From Candidatus Zixiibacteriota bacterium (GTDB taxonomy: Bacteria > Zixibacteria > MSB-5A5 > SM23-73-2), in the NCBI GenBank assembly GCA_030615745.1, contig JAUWYR010000002.1, positions 1 through 64,000 of the forward strand: a stretch of 64,000 nucleotides of DNA, written 5' to 3'. The notes beneath the pieces were generated by a model that searched no databases, had not been told where the DNA came from, and saw nothing but the letters and a program-made list of their open reading frames with translations. This document shows, one piece after another, positions 49,762 to 59,072 of the stretch. The translations under genes and the position numbers were made by a program. Numbering within the stretch: the stretch's first letter is position 1; every line of letters starts with the position of its first letter.

Positions 49762-50178
49762 GTGAAGGTGAGGTTGAAAATTTGTAATTTAATTTTTTTC
49801 GTATTTTTGATTTTTACTTTTTTAATTTTTAACTATTCTACACCTTATGCTCAAAAGTTGGGCTTCAAAAAAATCACCAATGAAGTCTCTTTATATCAGA
49901 ACCGTTACGATGATTTTCTAAATGCGGGGCAGACCTTTCAGTTGGTCTGTATAAACAGTTTCCGGCTTTTGACCTGGTTTAATTTGGAGATAACCTGGGA
50001 TTTGAATTATGATTTAGAGAAAGAGGATAAATTCACCCATTATGTTGAAGTAGGTATAGTCAAAGAGCTTTTACCTCACTTCAGCGTAAACTACCAGAGA
50101 ATACATGGCACCTTTATAGGGCCCTGGCGCAAAAGTTCTGCGCCTGTAAATCAGGTAGGGATAAGATATTCTTTTTAA
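49762..50178 (+). CDS. predicted exported protein, unknown
   Basis: 138-aa ORF with signal-peptide-like N-terminus and beta-strand-like C-terminus (INQVGIRYSF-type end). Confidence 0.6.
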   Translation: MKVRLKICNLIFFVFLIFTFLIFNYSTPYAQKLGFKKITNEVSLYQNRYDDFLNAGQTFQLVCINSFRLLTWFNLEITWDLNYDLEKEDKFTHYVEVGIVKELLPHFSVNYQRIHGTFIGPWRKSSAPVNQVGIRYSF

Positions 50179-50240
50179 GAAGAGGCGATTAGGATGAGAA
50201 GAGGGTTCAGCGAATAGAGCGGTTTTTAATTAATAAGTTT

Positions 50241-51587
50241 ATGGTGACAAAGATTAAAAATAAGTCTAAAGCAAAAACTCAGAAAGCGGTCTCGGTTAAA
50301 ACTAAGAGAAGTAGAAAAAAAACGAGTTATAAACTGGCTAATTTTAGAGAGTGTCTGCTTGGAGAAAAGCCGATTACATATGCTATAGATAGAAAAAAGA
50401 TAAAGAAGTTAGAATTGACGCTTATTCCAAATATACAGTTCATATATGAATTAGCCTTAGCGAGATTTGAGTTGAGAGCATTAGGCGCAGATTTTGAGGT
50501 TGTTAATAATCTGAGGTCGTTCAATGTATTAAATGATGTTGATGAAGATTTTCTGTGCAGACGCTTGGCATATTTTGAAAATGTAGGTTCACGAAAAACT
50601 GATTACTATTGCCTTCAGCAATACAATATAACACGTTCTGTCAATCAATATCTCACTCACTGGATTTATCCTTATAAAGGTAAGTATCATCCTCAGATGA
50701 TTAGAGCATTGTTGAATATTATAGGGATAAAAGAAGGTGAAACGGTACTGGACCCGTTCATAGGAAGCGGAACTACGGCAGTAGAGTGTCAGATATTTGG
50801 GATAAATTGTATAGGTATAGATGTTTCTCCATTGTGTGTTCTTATTAGTAAAGTAAAGACGGAATCAATTTATGCGTTGGATGAAATAGCTAAAAATATT
50901 AGCAGTGTAAAACCTAATAAAATTGTTCTCAATCAAGGTGATATTTTTGCTGAAACAGAAATAGTCAAGATAGGTAATGACCGAGTAGAGAATTTCTTCA
51001 CGATGGCTGAAATGATTGCGCATAGTGATAATAGTCGCAGAGGTAAAAATTTCGAAAAATCCTTTTATGAAAATGAGAGGAAGATGATAGCATCTATAAA
51101 AGATTTCAAAAGTGCTGTGGAGAGATTCAATTTAAGATTGGGGAAAATGCGAATTGAAGAGGGAGATGCACGAAGTTTGAATATTAAATCGAACTCAATC
51201 GATGGAATTATTACCTCTCCTCCTTATTCAATTGCATTGAATTATGTTGAAAACGATGCGCATTCTCTTGAAGCATTAGGGTATGATTTAAAAAGAATAA
51301 AAGATGATTTTATAGGAGTTAGAGGAACAGGGTTTAAAAAATTTGAACTTTACTATGATGACATGTATAAATCAATCCAAGAAATGCATAGGGTTTTGAA
51401 AAAGGGTAGATATTGTGTAATTGTTATTGGAAATGTTACTTTTCAAGGAAAAGAGATAGATACAGCCAATAAAATAATTAGTTTTTGTCGAGATGTTGGT
51501 TTTAAATATGTCAAGAAGATAGAAAAAATCATTTATGGATTATATAATGTGATGCAAAAGGAATATATCTTAATTTTCAAAAAGTGA
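50241..51587 (+). CDS. DNA (N4-cytosine or N6-adenine) methyltransferase, SPPY class
   Basis: DPFIGSGTTAVECQIFGINCIGIDVSPLCVLIS and GIITSPPYSIALNYVENDAH. Confidence 0.9.
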   Translation: MVTKIKNKSKAKTQKAVSVKTKRSRKKTSYKLANFRECLLGEKPITYAIDRKKIKKLELTLIPNIQFIYELALARFELRALGADFEVVNNLRSFNVLNDVDEDFLCRRLAYFENVGSRKTDYYCLQQYNITRSVNQYLTHWIYPYKGKYHPQMIRALLNIIGIKEGETVLDPFIGSGTTAVECQIFGINCIGIDVSPLCVLISKVKTESIYALDEIAKNISSVKPNKIVLNQGDIFAETEIVKIGNDRVENFFTMAEMIAHSDNSRRGKNFEKSFYENERKMIASIKDFKSAVERFNLRLGKMRIEEGDARSLNIKSNSIDGIITSPPYSIALNYVENDAHSLEALGYDLKRIKDDFIGVRGTGFKKFELYYDDMYKSIQEMHRVLKKGRYCVIVIGNVTFQGKEIDTANKIISFCRDVGFKYVKKIEKIIYGLYNVMQKEYILIFKK

Positions 51588-51617
51588 GAGAGTTGCAACG
51601 TTTTACAGGAGGTTACA

Positions 51618-52010
51618 ATGCCGTTTATCACTCGGGCCAGAAATTTTGTAGATAATCCACAACCCGATCACGCATCGCATCCTCGATTTCCGGTTATGGT
51701 TGAAACCGTTCGCTATTTGCTCGACTGTGCTATTGGAATAGAGAATGCAGTTTCAACTAACGAGATAATAGATTTTCTACATGGAGCTGGGCACGATATA
51801 GACAGGGAAACATGGCAGATTGAGGTTTTAGGATATCTAAGAGATAATGGAATATTCATTGGTTCCAGCGGACAGAGAGGTATGTTTCTTATTCGAGACC
51901 AAAACGATGCAAGGGAAGCACGGAACTTTATCCGTAACAGGATCGAAAGAGAAAGACAAAGATTATCGGCTTTGGAGAATTTAATGGGAGAAGCAGGATG
52001 GACAATTTAA
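51618..52010 (+). CDS. 130-aa protein, probable winged-helix-like, part of methylase/nuclease cassette
   Basis: AVSTNEIIDFLHGAGHDIDRETWQIEVLGYLRDNGIFIGSSGQRGMFLIRDQNDAREARNFIRNRI; located between methylase and nuclease. Confidence 0.6.
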   Translation: MPFITRARNFVDNPQPDHASHPRFPVMVETVRYLLDCAIGIENAVSTNEIIDFLHGAGHDIDRETWQIEVLGYLRDNGIFIGSSGQRGMFLIRDQNDAREARNFIRNRIERERQRLSALENLMGEAGWTI

Positions 52011-52048
52011 AGAGAAGTATTGAATAGAAAACAACAAGTTTTGCAATT

Positions 52049-52702
52049 ATGGAAGAAGATTATATTAAACAGTTGGAAGCCACGATTTCAAAATTCATGG
52101 CTCCTATAAAGAATATACCTTTCCCCGTAGCGATAAAAGCCCTATCAGGTTACAAGGTGATCGCATTCGATAAAAGCTCTAAAGAAGACTGTAGACTATT
52201 GGACAAACTGAAGACTGCCGCTCGAAGTGCTGGGGAAAAGGCTAAACAGGTAGGATTTGAGAGGAACAGACCTAACGAGGTTGGGAATGATATTGAACCT
52301 TATGTGAAGAAAGCCTTATCTGATGTAGGGTTGAAGGCGGAAACACCAAGAAATGTCAAAGGTAAAAGGCAAGGTCTGGCTTACCCGGACATAGAAATTA
52401 CAGAGCCTAATGGGAGAATTACTTACTTAGAATGCAAAACCTACAACATAAAAAACATTGCTACCAGCCAACGAGCTTTCTATTTTTCACCTTCAGTAAA
52501 AATTACTAATGATGCAAGGCATCTTTTACTAAGTTACCAAATTGAGCGAATACGAAGGCAAGAGAAAACAATATTTGTGCCTGTGCATTGGCGTATTTAT
52601 ACTATTGATGATCTTCTGGTCTCAGTAAAACACGAATTCAATGCGAGCAATCGTGATATGTATAGAGAGGAAGCACTCTTGGTAGAGGGTTCAATAATAT
52701 AG
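52049..52702 (+). CDS. putative PD-(D/E)XK restriction-type endonuclease
   Basis: GLAYPDIEITEPNGRITYLECKTYNIK motif; adjacent to methylase. Confidence 0.75.
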   Translation: MEEDYIKQLEATISKFMAPIKNIPFPVAIKALSGYKVIAFDKSSKEDCRLLDKLKTAARSAGEKAKQVGFERNRPNEVGNDIEPYVKKALSDVGLKAETPRNVKGKRQGLAYPDIEITEPNGRITYLECKTYNIKNIATSQRAFYFSPSVKITNDARHLLLSYQIERIRRQEKTIFVPVHWRIYTIDDLLVSVKHEFNASNRDMYREEALLVEGSII

Positions 52703-52710
52703 TAAATAAT

Positions 52711-52800
52711 ATGGTCAAGGATAAAAGAATAAAAAAAATCATAAAAGATATTGCAAAAAAGATTGTGAAGGAGTATAAGCCGGAAAAGATTATTTTTTTG
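52711..52800 (+). pseudogene. truncated MNT-type nucleotidyltransferase N-terminus
   Basis: IKKIIKDIAKKIVKEYKPEKIIF resembles the segment that normally precedes the GS motif; continues into palindromic repeats (GGTCGGGCACGCTTGCCCGAC). Confidence 0.55.
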
Positions 52801-52965
52801 CCTCTTATATTTACTGGGAATAGAGTTTTGCCTATTCCCCCTGATAGGTCGGGCACGCTTGCCCGACAAGAGATTCAATGCGGGGCTGGGAGCCCCGCCT
52901 ATCATCAGGAGATGAAAAAATAGAAAGAATGTCGGGTATAATACTATGATTAATAAGAGCTATTT

Positions 52966-53877
52966 ATGAATGAAAATTCGAATAATTTTTCCTATCGAAG
53001 GTTTTTAAAACCGGATGTGGTCTCTAAACTATCCGGAATTGAGATAAAGGCGAGATTGGTGGTGGAGGGGTTTATCGCTGGTCTGCACAGGTCTCCTTAT
53101 CACGGGTTCTCTGTTGAGTTCGCAGAACATCGTCAGTATATGCCAGGAGACCCGATAAGAAATATCGACTGGAGGGTCTATGCTAAATCTGACAGATACT
53201 TTGTCAAAGAATTCGAGGAGGAAACTAATTTAAAAGCCTATATTCTGCTCGATACCTCCGGGTCTATGGGGTATAAGTCCAATGGAATCCATAAATTAGA
53301 ATATAGCTTATATCTTTCAGCCTCCTTAGCCTATCTTATGCTTAAACAAAGGGACTCAGTTGGCCTGGTCGTATTTGATGAGCATATAAGAAAATATATA
53401 CCTCCTAAATCAACTATGAGCCATCTTCATAACCTTTTAAAAGAGCTGGATAGATTAGAGCCATCGAAAACGACTAATATAAGCTCAACTTTACATGAGA
53501 TGGCTGAAAGGATTAAAAGAAGGGGGCTTATTATTGTTATCTCAGATTTACTTGATGATCCGGATCTTGTAATAAATGGATTAAAGCATTTCCGACACAA
53601 AAAACATGAGGTTATAGTTTTTCATATCTTGGACCCAAAAGAGAGAGATTTCGGTTTTCCAAGGGAGGCAATTTTTAAGGACTTGGAAACCGGTGAGGAG
53701 ATTTTGACCTCTCCCTGGCAGATAAGAAAAGATTATAAACAAAAGCTTGAGCAAATAATTAAAAGATACACTCTCGAGTGCAGGGAAAGTATAATCGATT
53801 ATGTTCTTTTAGATACCTCTGTTCCATATGATATCGCTTTATTTTCTTATCTGAGCAAAAGGAAAAGACTTTTTTGA
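52966..53877 (+). CDS. DUF58 (VWA-like) protein
   Basis: GFSVEFAEHRQYMPGDPIRNIDWRVYAKSDRYFVKEFEEETNLKAYILLDTSGSMGY. Confidence 0.95.
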   Translation: MNENSNNFSYRRFLKPDVVSKLSGIEIKARLVVEGFIAGLHRSPYHGFSVEFAEHRQYMPGDPIRNIDWRVYAKSDRYFVKEFEEETNLKAYILLDTSGSMGYKSNGIHKLEYSLYLSASLAYLMLKQRDSVGLVVFDEHIRKYIPPKSTMSHLHNLLKELDRLEPSKTTNISSTLHEMAERIKRRGLIIVISDLLDDPDLVINGLKHFRHKKHEVIVFHILDPKERDFGFPREAIFKDLETGEEILTSPWQIRKDYKQKLEQIIKRYTLECRESIIDYVLLDTSVPYDIALFSYLSKRKRLF

Positions 53878-53883
53878 GAGTAA

Positions 53884-54026
53884 GTTGTTAGTTGTTAGTT
53901 TTTAGTGGTTAGTTTGGTGTTGTTGCTGCATTTTAAATGCAGCAACAACAAGAGAGAGCAAATTGTTAGTGATTAGTGGTTTTTAATTTTTTTACTAACA
54001 ACTAATAACCAACAACTAAAAACCAA
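53884..54026. repeat. composite inverted repeat: GTTAGTTGTTAG-rich arms around a 15-bp perfect hairpin
   Basis: GTTGTTGCTGCATTT t AAATGCAGCAACAAC (53919-53949) within arms gttagttgttagtttttagtggttag / ctaacaactaataaccaacaactaaaaacc. Confidence 0.85.
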
Positions 54027-54040
54027 AAACGAAGTTTTTC

Positions 54041-54883
54041 ATGATTCTTTTAGGTGCGCACACCTCAATTGGTGGTGGGGTTTTCAAAGCACTCTTAAGA
54101 GGAAAGGAGCTTGAGTGCACAACTATCCAGATATTTACCAAGAACGCTAACCAGTGGTATACAAAAGAGCTCAAAATTGAGGATATTGAAAAATTTAAAA
54201 AGACTCAAAAAGAAACAGGGATAAAACCAGTGGTTGCGCATAATTCATATTTGATTAATATTGGCTCAAAAGATAAAGACTTGTTGAAAAAATCACAGGA
54301 ATCACTTCTTTTAGAGCTTACCCGAACAGAGAAATTAGGCTTACAATATCTTGTTATGCATCCTGGTTCAAATCCTGATGAAAAAGATGGAATAAAAAGG
54401 ATAGCAAATTCTTTAAATTGGGTTCACCAGAAAACTCCTCAATATAAGGCTATAATCTGTTTGGAGACAACTGCTGGACAGGGAAACACTTTTGGGTGGA
54501 GATTTGAGCAATTAGCTCAAATTATTGAATTAGTTGAAGAAAAAGGCAGATTAGGCGTTTGTTATGACACCGCACACACCTTTGCTGGAGGCTATGATAT
54601 AAGGGATAAGAAAGCTTATGATGAGACCTTCAGAGAGTTCAATAAGATTATTGGACGAAAAAGGATAAAGGTTATCCATTTAAACGACTCAAAAAAAGGT
54701 TTGGGAACAAGGGTTGATAGACATGAGCATATCGGAAAAGGCTTTATAGGTTTGGTCGCTTTTGAAATCTTAATGAATGATTCAAAGTTTGAAAAGATTC
54801 CAAAGATAATCGAGACCCCAAAAATTGAAGATTGGGATAGGATAAATTTGAAATTGTTAAAGAGTTTGGTGAAAAATAAATAA
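54041..54883 (+). CDS. nfo: endonuclease IV
   Basis: LLGAHTSIGGGVFKALLRGKELECTTIQIFTKNANQW..CYDTAHTFAGGYDI..VIHLNDSKKGLGTRVDRHEHIGKGFIG. Confidence 0.97.
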   Translation: MILLGAHTSIGGGVFKALLRGKELECTTIQIFTKNANQWYTKELKIEDIEKFKKTQKETGIKPVVAHNSYLINIGSKDKDLLKKSQESLLLELTRTEKLGLQYLVMHPGSNPDEKDGIKRIANSLNWVHQKTPQYKAIICLETTAGQGNTFGWRFEQLAQIIELVEEKGRLGVCYDTAHTFAGGYDIRDKKAYDETFREFNKIIGRKRIKVIHLNDSKKGLGTRVDRHEHIGKGFIGLVAFEILMNDSKFEKIPKIIETPKIEDWDRINLKLLKSLVKNK

Positions 54884-56788
54884 ATGAAAAAGCTCTTTTT
54901 ATTTTTCCTCATTTTATTCTTTTTATGCACATCTTTTACCTTTTCATACCAATCTCTTGATGCATACGCATATATTCAGTTGAAAATAATGGTGGAGGAG
55001 GGTAGTGAAAAAGACTCTTCAGGTTTTCAGCTTATAGACCAAAGAAAAATGATTTTAAAAGAGGGAAAAGAGAATTTCTGTTTTTTAGGGAATTTCACCC
55101 TTTATGTAACTCCGACAATAATCGAGGATAAAATCTTTTTATCAGTTGAGCTTTATACCTTGGGACCTCAAGTTCAAAAGATCTCAAAGGAGCTTTTAAC
55201 ATCTTCAGGTGAGCTTTTGGAATTTGGTAGGGTGAGGGTCAAAGAAGATAGGGTCTTTCGGGTCTGGATTTCTCCTTCTTTGTGGAATGTAGGAAAAAGA
55301 ATTGATTGGTGCGACTTTTCACCAAAAGATCCGGATGATTTTTATTCTGAGGTGAGTATTCATTATACATTCTATTGTATGAAAAATTCCTTGGCAGATT
55401 TTCACTGGCTTAAAAACAAGGATTTTTTGGAGAAAGTTTATAAAAAGCACAAGAAATCCTGGATGTTTTCCTACCCTGAGAAAATAGATTATTTTCTTTC
55501 CCCCTGTTATCTATCAGGGGTGGGATGGGATTTTCGGTTCGAAAGCGCTCTGGATCCAGTTAAAAATAGCGTATTTGTTGTCTATAACAAAGAAAAAAAA
55601 GGGCTCTTCTCACCTTTTGCAATGGAGTTGCTTTATTACAGGTATTGGGGTTATGCTCCGAAGTTTATAGTAGAAGGACTTGCTGGAGAAAGAGATTTAG
55701 CTCACTTTTATGCCAAAAAACTTAAAAAGAAGAAAAACTTAATTCCTTTAAAAAAGCTTATATTATCAAAAGATTATAGAAGCTATCCGAAAGATTTGGC
55801 TTTTTATTCCGCCTCATCCTTTGTGAGTTTTTTGATTGAGAAATACGGGCAGGGTGAGTTCAAAAAATTTTATAATGAGGTTACTGACCTCACATTGGAT
55901 GAAGTCCTTTTTTCAATTTATAAAAAAAACATTTGCGAATTAGAAGCTGAGTGGCACAATTTTTTGGATGAATACTCTCCTTCTGCCTGGAAACTATTGG
56001 AATTCGCAACAACTAAATTATCCTATAATGAGTATGACCAGGCAATAGTTCTTTTAAAAGATGCGCTTGAGCATATAAGCGAAGAAGACATTCTCACACC
56101 TTTGTATCATCTTACCAATGCTTATTTTATGGCTGGCAGATACTCAGATGCGAAAGAAAGTGTTAATAAAATGCTTGAGATAAAACCAGAAGAACCAGAG
56201 CTATGGAATGCCTTAGGTAATAATTATTTTTTTGATGGAGAGGACTCTTTGGCAAAAAAAGCTTTTTTTAAAGCCTTAGAACTCGCTCCTGATTATGGTG
56301 ATTGTTACTTTAAGTTGGGCAAAATTTCTCTAAGACAAAAAGATTTTGGGAATGCTATAACTTATTTTTCAGAGGCAGAAAGTTTAGCAGGGAATTTATT
56401 GGATTTAATTGAGGTTAATCTCTGTTTTGGCGAAGTATATGATTTTTTATGCGATGATAGTCTGAAAAACGATAAATACAAAAAAGCCTTAGATTATTCA
56501 AAAAGGTTTACTAAAAACGCACCGGAAAGTCCTCTTTCTTATCTTAAGATGGGTGAATCCTTTTTAGGATTAGGCGATCTTGGTTCTGCTATAGATTATC
56601 TGAATACAGCTTTGTTTTTGGAGAGAAGACCCAACCTGTTAGGCGAAATCTATTTAGCCTTGGGCAAAGCTTATCAAAAAAAAGGCGATCTGTCTATGGC
56701 TAAAACCCTTTACAAAAAAGTTCTTTACACAACTTCAAACAAAAAAGATTTAGAAGAGGCTAAGAAATCTTTAAAAGATTTGGATTAG
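54884..56788 (+). CDS. exported TPR-repeat protein with peptidase-MA-like region
   Basis: Signal-peptide-like start, YGQGEFKKFYNEV..; C-terminal TPR units. Confidence 0.75.
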   Translation: MKKLFLFFLILFFLCTSFTFSYQSLDAYAYIQLKIMVEEGSEKDSSGFQLIDQRKMILKEGKENFCFLGNFTLYVTPTIIEDKIFLSVELYTLGPQVQKISKELLTSSGELLEFGRVRVKEDRVFRVWISPSLWNVGKRIDWCDFSPKDPDDFYSEVSIHYTFYCMKNSLADFHWLKNKDFLEKVYKKHKKSWMFSYPEKIDYFLSPCYLSGVGWDFRFESALDPVKNSVFVVYNKEKKGLFSPFAMELLYYRYWGYAPKFIVEGLAGERDLAHFYAKKLKKKKNLIPLKKLILSKDYRSYPKDLAFYSASSFVSFLIEKYGQGEFKKFYNEVTDLTLDEVLFSIYKKNICELEAEWHNFLDEYSPSAWKLLEFATTKLSYNEYDQAIVLLKDALEHISEEDILTPLYHLTNAYFMAGRYSDAKESVNKMLEIKPEEPELWNALGNNYFFDGEDSLAKKAFFKALELAPDYGDCYFKLGKISLRQKDFGNAITYFSEAESLAGNLLDLIEVNLCFGEVYDFLCDDSLKNDKYKKALDYSKRFTKNAPESPLSYLKMGESFLGLGDLGSAIDYLNTALFLERRPNLLGEIYLALGKAYQKKGDLSMAKTLYKKVLYTTSNKKDLEEAKKSLKDLD

Positions 56789-56795
56789 AGATTAT

Positions 56796-58931
56796 ATGTT
56801 AGGTTTTTTAAATCCCTTAATTTTACTTGCCACTCCAGCTACATTGATACCGCTTCTTATCCACATATTTAATCGCAGGAGATTAAAGAAGTTAGATTTC
56901 AGCTCGATTCAGCTTTTAAAATCTTTTGAGAAGACCAAGCTTAAAAGGATAAGATTAAAGGAGCTTCTTCTTCTTTTATTGCGCTGTTTGATAATCTTTT
57001 TAGTTGTGATGGCATTTGCTCGCCCTACCTGGAAAGGTAGCTTAGAGACTTTTGGCTCTTCTGCACAGACATCCGCAGTGATTTTACTCGATAACTCTTT
57101 TAGCACAAAATTCGAGACCAAAGAAGGCAGCATTTTTGAGATTGGCAAAAAAAGGGCAAAAGAACTTTTAACTATTTTTGGAGAAAAAGATGAAATTAGC
57201 CTGGTTGTTTTCAACTCTGAGTTAGAGCTTTTGACCTCTGAGCCGAGTTCAGATATAAAAGCTTTAAAAAACTTGATAAAAGAGGTCTCTTCATCTTTTT
57301 TCTCGACTGATATAAAAAAAGCATTGTCTTTTGCAAAGGAAAGACTGAAAAGCTCAAAGAATCTTAACAAGGAGATATATCTTTTATCAGACCTTCAAAG
57401 AGCTGGATGGTTGGGCAAAAATTTATCTTCTATCGGTGATGAGAGTATGCGTATGCCGAAGGTCAAGAGACATCAAGAGATCGGTATCGATCAAGAGATA
57501 AGGTTATATGTGGTTGGGTTGTGGGAGGAGAAGAAAAAAAATGTTGGGATAGTCAAAACAGGTTTTGGGGAAGAGTTAATCCTCAAAAACAGGCCCTTCA
57601 GGTTAAATGCTAAACTCCGTAATTTTTCCCAAGAACCACAAAAAGACCTTTTGGTGGCTTTGTATTTAGATAAAAAAAGGGTGAGTCAGACAGACATTGT
57701 TCTTGAGCCTCAAAGCGACTTTGATTTAGGATTTGTTCAATCGGAGGACGATGTTGGACTGCATCACGGTTTTTTCGAGATAGAGGATGATGAGCTTTTA
57801 GTTGATAACAGAAGATATTTTGTCTTTTATGTTCCTGAAAAAATTAAAGTCTTAATTTTAGGTGAAAATTTAGGTGATAACTATTATCTCAATTTAGCAT
57901 TAAACCCAACTGAGGAGAAAAATTGGCACTTTGAGATCAACTCAACCACCTTGAAATCATTTAAAAAGCCATCATTTTCCGAATATGATGTTGTTATTTT
58001 ATCCAATGTGAAAAGTTTAAACTCAAGTCAATTAAATAACTTAGAGACTTTTATAAAAAGTGGTGGTGGTCTTGTTTTAGGGTTGAATAAAAAAATCGAT
58101 TTCGAATTTTATAACCAGAAGATAATGAGTAAATTTTTTGGCACAAAGATTTCAAAAATTAACTCCTCAAAAAAGAAAGGATTTTTCCCTTTGGGCAAAA
58201 TAGATTTTGACCATCCTATATTTCAGGTATACAAAGATGAAAAGGAAATCCCTATGGTCAAATTCTACTATTATTTCGATTGCCCCGAGAAAAGAGGTTT
58301 AAAAGTTTTAGTTAGATTGAGAAACGAAAAGCCAATTCTTTTGGAGAAAAGCTATGGCTTAGGTAAAATTTTAGTTTTTTTGAGTTCCTTTGACTCAGAT
58401 GGAAATGATTTAGTCCTGCACACTTTCTTTGTTCCTTTTGTTCATCGCTGTGTTGAATATCTGAGCAAAACTCGGTTCAGTCTGGGATTTGATAAAGATC
58501 TTTTAGTGGGAACTAAAATCGAAAGGGAGCTTGACCCATCCTTTTTTGGAAAAAAGATCAAATTGGTTGAGCCTCAAAAAAAAGAATTTTTTTTAAAACC
58601 AGATTTTGTTCAACAAAAATTGAAAGTGAGAACACCCAAAACCTCTTTGCCAGGGATATATTCTATATTAGCTGATAGCTTAACTGTTGACCGGTTCGCT
58701 CTGAATGTGGACCCTTCGGAGTCCGATTTAGAGGTTTTAAAAGATAAGGAGATAAAAAAGATATTAAAAGGGTGGAACATAATCTTTATAAATCCTCAAG
58801 ATGACATTTTAGAGAGGATAAAAAGTTCACGTTACGGAAGGGAGTTGGGAAAAGTTTTTTTGTGGTCAGCCTTTTTCCTTTTGTTTTTGGAGCTTTTTTT
58901 ATCGAGGACAAAAGGAGAAGAAAAGTATTAA
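56796..58931 (+). CDS. BatA-like membrane protein with VWA domain
   Basis: MLGFLNPLILLATPATLIPLLIHIFNRRRLKKLDFSSIQLLKSF..RLKELLLLLLRCLIIFLVVMAFARPTW..VILLDNSFST. Confidence 0.9.
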   Translation: MLGFLNPLILLATPATLIPLLIHIFNRRRLKKLDFSSIQLLKSFEKTKLKRIRLKELLLLLLRCLIIFLVVMAFARPTWKGSLETFGSSAQTSAVILLDNSFSTKFETKEGSIFEIGKKRAKELLTIFGEKDEISLVVFNSELELLTSEPSSDIKALKNLIKEVSSSFFSTDIKKALSFAKERLKSSKNLNKEIYLLSDLQRAGWLGKNLSSIGDESMRMPKVKRHQEIGIDQEIRLYVVGLWEEKKKNVGIVKTGFGEELILKNRPFRLNAKLRNFSQEPQKDLLVALYLDKKRVSQTDIVLEPQSDFDLGFVQSEDDVGLHHGFFEIEDDELLVDNRRYFVFYVPEKIKVLILGENLGDNYYLNLALNPTEEKNWHFEINSTTLKSFKKPSFSEYDVVILSNVKSLNSSQLNNLETFIKSGGGLVLGLNKKIDFEFYNQKIMSKFFGTKISKINSSKKKGFFPLGKIDFDHPIFQVYKDEKEIPMVKFYYYFDCPEKRGLKVLVRLRNEKPILLEKSYGLGKILVFLSSFDSDGNDLVLHTFFVPFVHRCVEYLSKTRFSLGFDKDLLVGTKIERELDPSFFGKKIKLVEPQKKEFFLKPDFVQQKLKVRTPKTSLPGIYSILADSLTVDRFALNVDPSESDLEVLKDKEIKKILKGWNIIFINPQDDILERIKSSRYGRELGKVFLWSAFFLLFLELFLSRTKGEEKY
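57446..57500. repeat. short dispersed repeat inside the BatA-like CDS
   Basis: tatgcgtatgccgaaggtcaagagacatcaagagatcggtatcgatcaagagata; shared with 28390-28439, 34350-34369, 34621-34640. Confidence 0.8.
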
Positions 58932-58939
58932 ATAAAAAA

Positions 58940-59070
58940 TGGGGTTGTTGCCGAAGTCTACAAATGTCACCCTGAACGAAGTGAAGGGTCTTTTATTTCG
59001 TGGGAAAAATGAGATTCTTCCCCCGCCAAAGGCGGGGTCAGAATGACACAATGGGGTTGAGCAACAGCCC
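58940..59070. repeat. nested palindromic intergenic repeat
   Basis: TGTCACCCTGAACG...CCCCGCCaaaGGCGGGGTCAGAATGACA inside ggggttgttgc / gcaacagccc arms. Confidence 0.8.
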
Positions 59071-59072
59071 AA

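Noticed and set aside
52597-52905. Minus-strand ORFs 52597-52905 and 52638-52856
   Set aside because: Overlap the nuclease end, MNT remnant and palindromic repeats; no supporting signals.
56857-56865. Perfect DnaA box TTATCCACA
   Set aside because: Single copy inside the BatA-like CDS (..PLLIHIFN..), likely coding coincidence.
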